NCBI GenBank assembly: GCA_964291505.2
Contig: OZ220199.1
Span: 1,116,001 to 1,180,000 of the forward strand
Length of the DNA: 64,000 nucleotides
Origin: Kistimonas sp964291505
Lineage (GTDB): Bacteria > Pseudomonadota > Gammaproteobacteria > Pseudomonadales > Endozoicomonadaceae
Reading direction: 5' to 3'
Part shown: piece by piece, positions 1 through 8,750 of the stretch
Layout: every line of letters begins with the position of its first letter
Position numbering within the stretch: position 1 is the stretch's first letter
Program-made: the position numbers and the translations under genes
The notes under the pieces: generated by a model
What the model saw: the letters and a program-made list of their open reading frames with translations, nothing else
Databases searched by the model: none
Told to the model about the DNA's origin: nothing

Positions 1-1179
1 TGGAACGTCTATTTCTCCTGAATCAGATGCCTCGCTTTTTTTTCGTATAAACATATCAAGATCAGAGGTCGGAGGAAAATGCATATCAGAAGGTAGTATT
101 ACACTATAATGTTTTTTATTGTGAATAAAATCTGGAACGCCATCAGCCATTAGTTTATCTAGAGCATCCCAATTGGCTCTGAGCCGTTTGGCCTCGAACA
201 ATATATCACCCACCACTTTCCTTAATGGCGCTTTGAATGCTTTATCCTTAAAAACACTGAAATCAGGACATGTTAAGCCTGGGCACAATTCACAGGGAGC
301 AGGCATATATGAATGACAATGATCCATATAAAGAATCAGTGATTGAAAATTATAAATTAAGGTATCAATCATATTCTTTTTTCCAATATAGACAGAAGAA
401 TGCATAGCATCGTCTAAGAAGCAATCACTGACATTCCCTTCCAAGCTGAACCTCATACCTTTTTGAAAGCAATCTCTGCATTTGAGCAGATCTGCTTTTA
501 TCATCCTATATATTTCTTTATGCTCACGTATTTTTTTGTAAACAGTATTAAATATATTATCCTGAACAATCTCACCATAGTACTTATCTGATATCTCAAT
601 ATCCGTCAATTCAGCCATATAGTCCACGAAGATAATTCCCTGTTCAGCGTATTCAAGTAAATGCCTGACAGGAATTTCAACCAGCGCATCTGGCGATTCT
701 TTATTTAATATCATCCGATTAAGCTGAAAAAACTGCTGAGTGCTCAATACCGCTCTCGCCGTTTTAAGCGCTATATGTTCATCCGGATCCGGATTACCTT
801 TTGGTATATCAGTCTTAACTGGAACCTCTGCAAAAAACACATCATCATCCTGGGGTACTGACTCTTCGAATGTAAAGGGAGTATGTCCTTGTACAGAAGC
901 CGCCGCAATCTGGCGCGTTTGCCCACGCTCCAAGTCAGAAGTGCTGCTAGCATGCCTCAGCCGTTGGCCTTCAAGGCCTTTCCTCACACTTAGTGCATCA
1001 TCAACAGTGTTTTTAATGTCTAGCATTGAGCCGCTCGTCATTTCAGCAGCTACCGACGCGCCTCGAAAAACAGCTTCATGCTTTTTTTCTTCCACATCTT
1101 CTTTAGCACGCCAGTCTGGACCCAGTAATTTTGTATTTACTGAATCACCTTTACCATATCCTCGTGAACCTGAGGCCAT
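1..1179 (-). CDS. Hypothetical protein, 3' end beyond the window
   Basis: An uninterrupted minus-strand frame of 393 codons starts at ATG 1179 and is still open at base 1, so the C-terminus is missing. A GGGAG ribosome-binding site lies about 8 nt before the ATG. The start reads MASGSRGYGKGDS and is followed by a polar, low-complexity stretch; the rest is helix-rich. Cysteines are clustered as CRDC (about residue 234) and CELCPGLTC (about residue 295), which could bind metal, but I recognise no known family. The gene is AT-rich compared with the eut genes to the right and has no signal peptide. Its composition matches the other accessory, effector-like genes in the window. Function unknown. 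Confidence 0.75.
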   Translation of the reverse strand, partial: MASGSRGYGKGDSVNTKLLGPDWRAKEDVEEKKHEAVFRGASVAAEMTSGSMLDIKNTVDDALSVRKGLEGQRLRHASSTSDLERGQTRQIAAASVQGHTPFTFEESVPQDDDVFFAEVPVKTDIPKGNPDPDEHIALKTARAVLSTQQFFQLNRMILNKESPDALVEIPVRHLLEYAEQGIIFVDYMAELTDIEISDKYYGEIVQDNIFNTVYKKIREHKEIYRMIKADLLKCRDCFQKGMRFSLEGNVSDCFLDDAMHSSVYIGKKNMIDTLIYNFQSLILYMDHCHSYMPAPCELCPGLTCPDFSVFKDKAFKAPLRKVVGDILFEAKRLRANWDALDKLMADGVPDFIHNKKHYSVILPSDMHFPPTSDLDMFIRKKSEASDSGEIDVP

Positions 1180-1702
1180 TATTATCACTCCCTAAACCTT
1201 AGTTATATAAGATTGGTAGAGAGCCGCTTACGGTGAATAGTTCCATCAACAATAAGATTGTTACAATACAAACACATAATGTGTCCAACTAGCTAACACG
1301 TATCCATCAAGAGAATATCCAGCATTCAATTTATTTAGTCCAAATGGATTAGCCTCCACAATAGGGTTGTCAGGCTACCAGCCGAATAGCCTGTCAGACA
1401 GTAGGGTGGGTGATGCTTGGAGAAGAACGACGCGATTGCGCACGTCCTTGCGATGTCACAAATAAGACAGGATCAGAACTGGATCGGCAGAATAAAACAC
1501 CAAAGTCTCAATTCGTTGAGATTAGTCATGTCCTGCGATTGAAAAAATGATTTATGTCGGGCGGGTTAATTTGAATCAATGAATGTAAGGCACTGCACCT
1601 GACAAACGTGCACCGTTTTTTATTATGGGAACGATATAAAACAGGAAGATGATTCGGTCGTGACAGACCCGCCAGTTTAGCTGACAGGTCTGTCATGAAG
1701 GA
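1180..1702. other. Intergenic region
   Basis: No coding frame with a credible start is visible. The region holds the 5' leader of the gene to the left and, at its right end, an inverted repeat downstream of pduT. Nothing else recognised. Confidence 0.5.
1661..1695 (-). terminator. Inverted repeat after pduT
   Basis: TGACAGACC at 1661-1669 pairs with GGTCTGTCA at 1687-1695 just downstream of the pduT stop on the minus strand. It is a 9-bp stem with a 17-nt loop. It lacks a clean U-tract, so it may be a weak or factor-assisted terminator or a 3' protective hairpin. Confidence 0.4.
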
Positions 1703-2251
1703 TTACAGCAACTTGCGGAACAGTTCTTCTGTGGGAGACGCAATAACGGTCTTGTGAATCAGCATGCCGGATTCGTTAGCCGCCATCACACCGGAATCCA
1801 CGGCCGCGTTCACCGCAGACAATTCACCGGTCATGGTCACGAAAGACTTACCGCCAATCGCCATGCCCAGGCGCACTTCCATCATCTTCACGTCAGCTGC
1901 CTTGGCCGCTGCATCCGCCGCAATAACCGCAGACGCCACGTTAAAGAATTCCAGTACACCGACGGCGCCGGTGTGCTGGATATCGGTCATGCCGCTCAGG
2001 CCGGCAATCAGTTCTTCGTGAATGTTCGGGATCAGCAGGCGATCAACGATGGTCTGGCGACCAATCTCTTCACCGGCTTCTACAGAAGCGCGTACCGCCG
2101 CCACATCACCGGAAACGATGACCAGGTACTTACCCGGGCAGATGGTCTTGGCTTCCTGCAGACGCACGTCAGCCGCCTTGGTCATGGCGTCCGCCGCCTG
2201 GATTCCCTTTGCAATGCTGGTGAATTCCAGCAATCCCAGAGCATTACTCAT
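1703..2251 (-). CDS. pduT: PduT-like tandem BMC-domain shell protein
   Basis: 182 aa, the usual PduT length, with two BMC domains in tandem: first about residues 4-85, second about 95-180. Pseudohexameric trimers of PduT sit in the microcompartment facet and carry an Fe-S cluster at the central pore; the partner is PduS. The pore loop TICPGKY is present in the first domain, and its Cys38 is the only cysteine in the protein. The equivalent loop in the second domain reads AIGGKSF. Because Cys38 is the sole cysteine, any pore Fe-S cluster would have to use it. The gene follows pduS with overlapping stop and start (ATG at 2249-2251). Its presence in an ethanolamine rather than propanediol locus is a mixed arrangement, but electron-transfer shell proteins of this kind also occur in other BMC types. 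Confidence 0.9.
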   Translation of the reverse strand: MSNALGLLEFTSIAKGIQAADAMTKAADVRLQEAKTICPGKYLVIVSGDVAAVRASVEAGEEIGRQTIVDRLLIPNIHEELIAGLSGMTDIQHTGAVGVLEFFNVASAVIAADAAAKAADVKMMEVRLGMAIGGKSFVTMTGELSAVNAAVDSGVMAANESGMLIHKTVIASPTEELFRKLL

Positions 2252-3585
2252 TACGCATGACCTCGGGCAATAACAACCTGACTTTCATTCACTGCGACCA
2301 CCTGGCCGTCGATACTGGCGTGGATCGTGGAGCCCAGCTTGCCTTCCGGAATGTTACCGATCACCTGGCCTCTGACCACGGCGTCACCCACCTTGACCGT
2401 CGATTCACTCGGCGCACCGATGTGCTGCCACAGGGATACGGTGACCTTGTCGATGGCCACATCGCGGAATTCCTTCAGCGGCTGATGGTCATAGCTGCCG
2501 AGATCCAGACGTGAAATCAGACGGTGCGGCGGCACCTTGCGCATTTCACGGTTTTCACGGGCGATCACTTCGCTGCCGTCGTGCTGGTAGCGAATACCTT
2601 TCTCGCGCAGTTTGCCGGCGATATACAGGTTCACCTGGCGCGGAGAGATACCCATCGGGCAGGCATACATTTCACAAACACCACAGGCGCAGCACAGCAG
2701 CGCTTCGCTCAGGGACTCATCGATCTCCTTCGCGTACTTCACGGCCTGCATCATCTTGTGCGGATGCAGCGGATGGCCGATCAGGTAACGGGGGCACTGG
2801 TCGGTGCAGTAACCGCAGCTGATGCAGGCACGGGCGCGGTTGAGCATCTGGATTTCGGTTTCATCCGCACGCTCGACCAGGTAATGGTCAGCCGGGATAA
2901 CAATCAATGCGCCATCAGTCTTGGTGATGTACATGTCAGGCAGTTCGTGCTCATGCACCATGCCGCCCATCATGGGGCCGCCACGGATAATGCAGAACTT
3001 CGGAATGCTGACACCGCCAGCCGCCGCCAGACACTCTTCAAAAGAGGTGCCCACCGGTACCTTGATCACGCGCGGCTCATTCACATCACCCAGCACAGAA
3101 ACGTATTTCTCAGTGACCGGGATATCCTGGGTCGCTTCGAACACGTTGATCATGGTGGCAACGTTGGAAACGACACAGCCCACGTTCAGCGGAATACCGC
3201 CGGGGGGCACAGAACGTCCGGTCACTTCGTACACGGTCATCTGCTCGTCACCGGCCGGGTAGAAATTCTGCAGTTCGAAAATCTCTACCGGCGCGTCCAT
3301 CCGTGCGATGGTGTCACGCAGCGCGGCAATCTCGCGGCCGTACTTACCCTTGACGGCAATCACGGCTTTCTCGGCCTTGATCTGCGCCCGGGCCAGCAGG
3401 ACACCGCCAATCAACTCCGCCGGACGCTCGCGCATCAGGAACTGGTCGGTCTGCAGCAACGGTTCACATTCCGCTGCATTGATAATCAGGTATTCCGCTT
3501 CGGCATTCAGTTTGACGTGGGTAGGGAAACCGGCACCGCCGGCACCGACGACACCGGCCTTGCGGACGAGTTCAACTAAGTCCAT
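2251..3585 (-). CDS. pduS: PduS-like RnfC-family cobalamin reductase / BMC electron-transfer protein
   Basis: 444 aa. The family is an FMN- and Fe-S-containing protein that reduces cob(III/II)alamin for adenosylation and can carry electrons through the shell via PduT. Visible features: a glycine-rich nucleotide-binding segment GVVGAGGAGFPTH near the N-terminus, INAAECEP, two ferredoxin-type clusters (CISCGYCTDQCP and CCACGVCEMYACP), and a C-terminal barrel-sandwich hybrid domain typical of RnfC. The frame stays open upstream to 3735, but the extra 50 residues look non-coding and the RnfC-type domain begins at MDLVELVRKAG. I therefore chose ATG 3585, preceded by GAGAGAG. It forms an operon with pduT. 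It is separated from the main eut block by two unrelated genes and has its own upstream region with an FNR-like box. Confidence 0.88.
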   Translation of the reverse strand: MDLVELVRKAGVVGAGGAGFPTHVKLNAEAEYLIINAAECEPLLQTDQFLMRERPAELIGGVLLARAQIKAEKAVIAVKGKYGREIAALRDTIARMDAPVEIFELQNFYPAGDEQMTVYEVTGRSVPPGGIPLNVGCVVSNVATMINVFEATQDIPVTEKYVSVLGDVNEPRVIKVPVGTSFEECLAAAGGVSIPKFCIIRGGPMMGGMVHEHELPDMYITKTDGALIVIPADHYLVERADETEIQMLNRARACISCGYCTDQCPRYLIGHPLHPHKMMQAVKYAKEIDESLSEALLCCACGVCEMYACPMGISPRQVNLYIAGKLREKGIRYQHDGSEVIARENREMRKVPPHRLISRLDLGSYDHQPLKEFRDVAIDKVTVSLWQHIGAPSESTVKVGDAVVRGQVIGNIPEGKLGSTIHASIDGQVVAVNESQVVIARGHA

Positions 3586-3921
3586 GGCTCTCTCGTGGCT
3601 ATCCGGTACAGCTGTGGCGGACAGAGAATCACCGGGACAGCCATACAGAAAATTTTCGATGGTGGCGCATGGTAACCGCAGTGCCAGACCGTCAGATTGA
3701 ACCAAGTCAAAAGAGGTGGGTTTGTCAGGTGTCAACCTGCCTGAAATATCACCAAACAGTGATCTGTATCAATTGGGTTCAGAACGTGTAATCCCCTGCT
3801 TTTATTCACGTTTTTTAAGGAACCAACCAGCCCATACCGTGAACAAATCCGCGGGAGAAAGGAAACTTTGTCGCGCTTTCGCAATCACAACGGGTAGTTA
3901 ACACAGAGAGGTTCAATTACC
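3586..3921. promoter_or_regulatory. Divergent promoter region between pduS and the cytolysin gene
   Basis: About 336 bp separate the divergently transcribed pduS and cytolysin genes. It holds an FNR-like palindrome (separate entry). I could not assign -35/-10 elements with confidence on either strand. Confidence 0.5.
3759..3772. promoter_or_regulatory. FNR/Anr-like box
   Basis: GTGATCTGTATCAA matches the FNR consensus TTGAT-N4-ATCAA at 9 of 10 defined positions. It lies 174 bp before the pduS start and 150 bp before the cytolysin start. A weaker box of the same type precedes eutB at 16858-16871. The link to low-oxygen control is inferred from the motif only. Confidence 0.5.
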
Positions 3922-5976
3922 ATGTCCGTTTCATTGCGAAAAACGTTTTTATGCCTGCTTGCCCTGACGGGTAGCATGGGCAATTCCCCCACAAGCCTTG
4001 CAACCCCCCCAGAGAACGATCCGTATATCGTACCCACAGGGCAGACCGTCAATATCATTCATATTGTGGATCTGTTGAATGTTGCTGCTGACAACGAAAC
4101 CGTCTACAACACGCTGCGCCACTACGTCATAGATGATGGTGAAAAATACCTGATTGATGTTGTTGACAGACAATCGTCCCGCAGTGTCGCAGAAATGCGT
4201 AAAGCCGTACAAAATTTGTTTGGTATCGCATTTGATCAAGACCGCCTTTTAGTGAGCCGTTATAAGGAACAAATGCTCTACACCCCTTACAACAGTCAGG
4301 ATGACATCACGCTACCGGCACTCATTGAGAACCTTGATGAGATTGACCGTCGCGATCAAGCCCGATCCTTACGCGGGTATCGCGCGGCTAGCGGCACAGA
4401 CGAGCAAACCTCGCTACCGCATCTGGCGTTTTACATCAACATGTTCCACCCCATGACGAATGAAGAGTGTACTTTCCCTGTTTCCTATGTCTGGCCTGAT
4501 ACAGGTACGGCAAACTTTTGCGAGCGTGGGAATATTTCTCTGATTTACCGTGTGAACTGGGAACGCTCGCTACAATATGGTACCACCGGCTCGGCAACTC
4601 CCGACGCCAAAATTGTTCGCATCACATTGGATGACGATGTTTCAGGGGCGGGTATACATCTGAACAGCCGACTGGGACACCGTGACACCAAACCGGGCTA
4701 TACGGGAGTTAACAGCTGGTACCGCGACTGGAGTACAGATGTTTACGCTCAATCCTACGAACTCGCCATCAGGGCTTCAAATGATAAAGCGGCAATCTTG
4801 AAAACAACCCCTTCATCAAATATTAATCCGCAGTATGAGAAGACAGAAACTTCCGGTTTTTCTCTGGGGGTTTCAGCGGAGCTGGGAACAGAAAACACTC
4901 GGGAGGGAGCTAAAGGGCTGCTGATTCCGATTGCTGCTTATGAACAGAATCGTACACTGACATTCAACACGGAAGAATACAGCATCCAGAAAGCCACCCC
5001 AAGTGATCGAGAAGTCCTTTTCACCTGGGAAAGGAGCGAATACGCCAGCCGGGATTCCCTGCTATCCAAAGGTACCGATCCGGTATTTGATTCTTATGTG
5101 ACCTACCCGGTCGATACCAGCAAAATCAGTCCGATCGCCTATTCCAACTTTACCCCCCGGTTTGATGTGATTTACAAGGCCAGCAGCGAGGAAACCGGAA
5201 CAACGACCTTTTACCTGGATACAACCGTACAGGCTCGTCCCCTGTATACCGGGGCTTTCCTGTATTTCTACCTTATTGGCGCTCACGTCGCCTATGAAGC
5301 CTTCGAAACAGATCACCTAGACCAATACATCACCGCACACGCCGGCTTTACGGTAGACTGGAATCATCCCGTGTTCACCGGCGGCTATCCGGTCAACCTA
5401 CAACTGGGCAGTTTCAACAATCTCTGCCTGAGCTATGACAATGATTTCAACCTGTCGCCACAAGAGTGCAGCCTGATCAGCAAGCATCAGGCCTTTATTT
5501 ACGATGCAATGGGGCGTTATCTCAGCACACTGGATACAACCATGTGCCTTGACAGTGATGATCTGACTAAGCTTAATCGTTGCGATGCCCGCCTCAGCCA
5601 ACGCTGGCAGTGGCTGGAGGATTCAGATCATTTACAAAACATGTTGTCATGCCACCTGCTGGCACATAGTACCGATACTGCAGTACTCATGATGACGCCC
5701 ATCACACTGGCAGACGCTGATAACAAGGATTTGACGTTAAGCCGAAGAACACTGACGTCCTTCAGTTCAATCTATAACATTCCTTATTGTCATCACCGAC
5801 AAGAAGCACCGAACAATACAGGTCACATCGGGGATATCTACCATTATGAGAACCCCACAACGGGAGCATCTGAGTATTTCAGGCTGCTCAACATCGTTTA
5901 TGGTGATTATCCAGATAATCATGAGAGCAATAACGATTGGGAGTATCTCAGCGCCGCAACCGCTTGCCAAAGGTAA
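3922..5976 (+). CDS. Secreted pore-forming cytolysin, Vibrio cholerae cytolysin (HlyA/VCC) family
   Basis: 684 aa. Residues 1 to about 27 form a Sec signal peptide (hydrophobic core FLCLLALTGS). Residues about 30-155 correspond to the VCC pro-domain that is cut off for activation. The cytolysin core (about 165-475) is very close to VCC as I remember it: SLIYRVNWERSLQYG, GSATPDAKIVRITLDDD, GAGIHLN, FDVIYKASSEETG and FTVDWNHPVFTGG. A beta-trefoil lectin domain with RWQW (561-564) spans about 485-605. VCC then has a C-terminal beta-prism lectin domain; here this is absent and a shorter module (about 630-680, with YENPTTG, EYFRL and DWEYL) takes its place. The family forms heptameric beta-barrel pores in host membranes. 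The gene lies on the opposite strand inside the eut locus and ends at a strong terminator. Confidence 0.93.
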   Translation: MSVSLRKTFLCLLALTGSMGNSPTSLATPPENDPYIVPTGQTVNIIHIVDLLNVAADNETVYNTLRHYVIDDGEKYLIDVVDRQSSRSVAEMRKAVQNLFGIAFDQDRLLVSRYKEQMLYTPYNSQDDITLPALIENLDEIDRRDQARSLRGYRAASGTDEQTSLPHLAFYINMFHPMTNEECTFPVSYVWPDTGTANFCERGNISLIYRVNWERSLQYGTTGSATPDAKIVRITLDDDVSGAGIHLNSRLGHRDTKPGYTGVNSWYRDWSTDVYAQSYELAIRASNDKAAILKTTPSSNINPQYEKTETSGFSLGVSAELGTENTREGAKGLLIPIAAYEQNRTLTFNTEEYSIQKATPSDREVLFTWERSEYASRDSLLSKGTDPVFDSYVTYPVDTSKISPIAYSNFTPRFDVIYKASSEETGTTTFYLDTTVQARPLYTGAFLYFYLIGAHVAYEAFETDHLDQYITAHAGFTVDWNHPVFTGGYPVNLQLGSFNNLCLSYDNDFNLSPQECSLISKHQAFIYDAMGRYLSTLDTTMCLDSDDLTKLNRCDARLSQRWQWLEDSDHLQNMLSCHLLAHSTDTAVLMMTPITLADADNKDLTLSRRTLTSFSSIYNIPYCHHRQEAPNNTGHIGDIYHYENPTTGASEYFRLLNIVYGDYPDNHESNNDWEYLSAATACQR

Positions 5977-5987
5977 GTGTCACATGT

Positions 5988-6030
5988 AAGTAAAAGTGGG
6001 TTGTGCAACAACCCACTTTTACTTAATTTT
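5988..6030 (+). terminator. Strong rho-independent terminator after the cytolysin gene
   Basis: A perfect 17-bp inverted repeat (5988-6004 with 6008-6024, loop GCA) is followed by AATTTT. It begins 11 nt after the cytolysin stop. The A-rich left flank suggests it may also work for the convergent RING gene. Confidence 0.85.
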
Positions 6031-6185
6031 CTGAAACAAACTTCATCGACGTAAAATTAACAGAATTAGCTTGTAAAGAGGGCGCGTCATTAAAAATCAT
6101 GAGTTCTAATTATATTTTCTATAGACACTGAATGCCCATCCTTTAAATTGAAACGTAATCGGCAAGAAAAAGCATAATAGAGTCA

Positions 6186-7532
6186 TTACATTTTACTAAG
6201 GGTATCACTAGCGCCCTTTGTTGATCTTTCGATAGCAAGCAAACTCTTACGATGATACTGTTTTACTTCTTCCTCATCATAGAAGCCAGCAGAACGCGAT
6301 ATGCAATGATGTTCAATTACTGCCCTGCAATATGTACACCTGGCTTCCCCATGATTTTGCTTTCTACTTTCAAACAGATATCTCTCAATATGGTCTGGAC
6401 ATGAAAACATATGACCACAGGGAAAGGCTGTTACTTTTACAAATTTTGAACAAAAGTTACATATACTCGGCGCTAGAGGTTGATCTTCTCCTGCATCTTC
6501 ACGGGCAGATGCACCCTCCAGTTCCCTTCCAAAATCTTCACAGAAAAAACTATCATTAGAAGGGCTTCTCACGACACCAGAATCACCAGCGACCTCACTA
6601 CAGTAAGACCCTACATTACAACACGATTCTTCGGCATTCATTCCTTCTTCGGAATCGAGAACACTATCCATCTCATCGGCCGACTCACTACTCATGCCAG
6701 AATCAGCGCTTGATATGCTCGTCGTATCATCAATAAACATGACAGTATGGAGTTTTTTATAAAGGACAAGCCCCAGTAAGCGGTAAATATAATGACACGA
6801 CGACCCATGCATGGCCCATAGCAACTTCAACGCACAATCCATATCGATAGTATTATCTTCATCCTGCGTAGGAATCATTACAGTGTTATCACATAGGTAA
6901 CACCGACAGTAAAATGTATCATTCGATATAGCAAACCATGCCAAACGCGCTAATAGGTCCTTGAATTCATCAGTTAGGTTATTCCAAACACCATTGACAA
7001 ATGTTCTTCGTCTGGCGTGCCACTTTTTCATTGTTGATACACACGTCTTCGTACTCTCACGGCTGACAATATTCGCCACTGTATCAACCCTTGCTATCTC
7101 AGAAAGGCCTTGCAGAGACTTCGATTTTCTCGCCTCCCCACCATTGAGCAATAGAGAAACCAGTTGTTCTTTTCTATCGCTATAAGGGGCCTTTGCGAAA
7201 GGTGCCAGAGGCAACGTATGAAATGTCTGATTTGTTTGAAATGTCTGACTTGCTGCTGATTCTGGTCGTGGCTCCCGCGTCAATACAGGTGTAAGGACCT
7301 GCCTATGAGCGACATTTCTACGATCTAGGGTTAGATGATTTGCTCGTTCATGAACACTGCTTGCATTTCTGCTCCTTCCACCTGCGCACAAGGGGCTTAC
7401 AGCTCCATACTCTAAAGGCCTTTTTCGCTGATCAAAACTTGTGTGTCTCTTCTCAACATTTAAATGGGCACCTTGCGGCTTTAGATTTGCTCTTGGCATT
7501 TTGCCAAGCCCCATATGCGATGTTTTTTCCAT
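6186..7532 (-). CDS. RING-finger-like protein, candidate E3 ubiquitin ligase effector
   Basis: 448 aa, AT-rich gene with no signal peptide. Residues 1 to about 170 are polar and basic. The middle contains scattered cysteines (FYCRCYLCDN) and an acidic, Ser-rich stretch (about 270-345). The C-terminal zinc site is CNFC (358/361), PCGHMFSCPDH (C372, H374, C378, H381) and CTYC (399/402), which fits a RING-type cross-brace with His at one extra ligand position. RING domains recruit E2 enzymes, a eukaryotic process, so the likely role is a protein delivered to host cells; no secretion signal is apparent. It sits between pduS and the main eut block, in an AT-rich patch that also holds the cytolysin. 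The ATG at 7532 is preceded by GGAG. Ligase activity is inferred from the metal-ligand pattern only. Confidence 0.72.
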   Translation of the reverse strand: MEKTSHMGLGKMPRANLKPQGAHLNVEKRHTSFDQRKRPLEYGAVSPLCAGGRSRNASSVHERANHLTLDRRNVAHRQVLTPVLTREPRPESAASQTFQTNQTFHTLPLAPFAKAPYSDRKEQLVSLLLNGGEARKSKSLQGLSEIARVDTVANIVSRESTKTCVSTMKKWHARRRTFVNGVWNNLTDEFKDLLARLAWFAISNDTFYCRCYLCDNTVMIPTQDEDNTIDMDCALKLLWAMHGSSCHYIYRLLGLVLYKKLHTVMFIDDTTSISSADSGMSSESADEMDSVLDSEEGMNAEESCCNVGSYCSEVAGDSGVVRSPSNDSFFCEDFGRELEGASAREDAGEDQPLAPSICNFCSKFVKVTAFPCGHMFSCPDHIERYLFESRKQNHGEARCTYCRAVIEHHCISRSAGFYDEEEVKQYHRKSLLAIERSTKGASDTLSKM

Positions 7533-7930
7533 ACCAAAATTACTCCATTAAATTGAAAGGACTTAATTCTATAAAACGACACACAATTCAACATAAAGTT
7601 CACCTTCTCAGGATCTAAAAACCAAACAGCATTGATACACCTCAAACCTAACCGCCTTTAGCGCGCCAAAAGGCTTTTTATAAATACTCGATCGAGCAAA
7701 CAATGATTTAACAACACAGCGCTCAATGTACTATCAACACCAAAACAACATATGCATGATACATCAGACCATTATTAATCTATTAAAATTGATTGGCAGA
7801 CTGACCACATTGTTAACAGCATCCAGTATTGATCAAGGAAGACACCCCAAAAACCATACACAACAGGCATTCAAAATAGAGTGTTTTGAATTTACATACA
7901 TCGAAAGTCACACACTTTTTTTTAACAAAG
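7533..7930. other. AT-rich intergenic region
   Basis: Nearly 400 bp upstream of the RING gene and downstream of the eut terminator. No coding frame with a good start was seen; it presumably contains the RING gene promoter, which I cannot pinpoint. Confidence 0.5.
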
Positions 7931-7933
7931 TAT

Positions 7934-7961
7934 AAAAAAAGGCGGCCATAAAATGGCCGCC
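7934..7961 (-). terminator. Rho-independent terminator of the eut operon
   Basis: On the minus strand GGCGGCCA and TGGCCGCC form an 8-bp GC-rich stem with loop TTTTA, followed by a run of seven T (7940-7934). It sits about 40 nt past the last eut gene. A second small hairpin (GCGCAA/TTGCGC) lies between this and the stop. Confidence 0.9.
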
Positions 7962-8000
7962 AAAAAATGCGCAATCTTGCGCATCCCCTCAAAAGATGGG

Positions 8001-8750
8001 TCAGACCGTCACGACGTCCAGTTCAGATGTCATACGGATGTAGTCTTTTGCCAGTGGTGTCAGCAGGCTGTCAGGGCCCAGCGTGATGTGCGTGAAACCC
8101 TGCTCCAGGCAGCGCCGCAGATCCCGCTCGCCGACAACGCGCTGAGTCAGTTCACAGCTCTGCCCGGTAACCATCGTGTCAATCATGCTGACTTCAGCAG
8201 GTGGGGCCACCTGGTAAGCCACTTCATTAACCGTCGCGTGCTGAGGCGCCGGTACTGCAGGTGCAACCTGCCCACGCAGCGCAGCCGCAAGACGCTCCAG
8301 TCCGGTCACCTGCATACCGAATGACAGCAGTTGTGCTTCCTTGTCCTGGAATACCTTGTAAAAGGCTGGCTTAGCTGTTTCACGGAAACGACGGTAGGCA
8401 ATACCTTCTTCCAGGATATGCACGGTTTTGCCCAACAGCAGGGACTCAACCAGCACACAGCCTTCGCTGCCACGCTCCAGGCCAATGGTCAGCGCAGATA
8501 ACAGGCTGTTAGGCAGGCTGGCCAGAATAATATGATCAAATGCCGCCGCTTCTGGCTTTTCCATGTCTGCGGCAAAACTCAGGCAGAAACCCTGTCCGAG
8601 CTTTTCGTCAAGTGCTTCACGGTCAGCGCAGTCACCAACCACCAGCACGGTTTCCTTTTTAACGGCTTCCGGCGTCAGACTGCCGGTGCGTGCCAGCAAT
8701 TCTTCCAATACACGCCTAGCAATCAGTTCAACCAGTGCATCCGTGTTCAT
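8001..8750 (-). CDS. Ethanolamine utilisation-associated protein of unknown function (eut_hyp type)
   Basis: 249 aa. The N-terminal half carries VLVVGDCADREAL and a segment around HIILASLPNSLLSALTIGL that resembles flavoprotein/Rossmann-like proteins. A linker follows at about 160-190 (rich in Ala/Pro/Val), and then a C-terminal piece with ITLGPDSLLTPLAKDYIR, a signature I associate with a conserved hypothetical protein found in eut loci. I recall it as the TIGR02536-type family, which could not be checked here. It is the last gene of the main eut operon: its ATG overlaps the eutJ stop (ATGA) and the operon terminator follows. Its biochemical role is not known to me; the position suggests an accessory function in the microcompartment. 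Confidence 0.7.
   Translation of the reverse strand: MNTDALVELIARRVLEELLARTGSLTPEAVKKETVLVVGDCADREALDEKLGQGFCLSFAADMEKPEAAAFDHIILASLPNSLLSALTIGLERGSEGCVLVESLLLGKTVHILEEGIAYRRFRETAKPAFYKVFQDKEAQLLSFGMQVTGLERLAAALRGQVAPAVPAPQHATVNEVAYQVAPPAEVSMIDTMVTGQSCELTQRVVGERDLRRCLEQGFTHITLGPDSLLTPLAKDYIRMTSELDVVTV

Noticed and set aside
740..1195. Plus-strand frame near the left edge
   Set aside because: The opposite strand carries a longer frame with a good ribosome-binding site that continues to the window edge; the plus frame is its shadow.
2524..3579. Long plus-strand reading frame opposite pduS
   Set aside because: It mirrors the GC-rich codon pattern of pduS, has no ribosome-binding site and its His/Arg/Gly-rich product resembles no protein.
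8001..8750. EutP or EutQ assignment for the last eut gene
   Set aside because: There is no GTPase P-loop (EutP) and no cupin motif (EutQ); the sequence fits the unnamed eut-associated family better.
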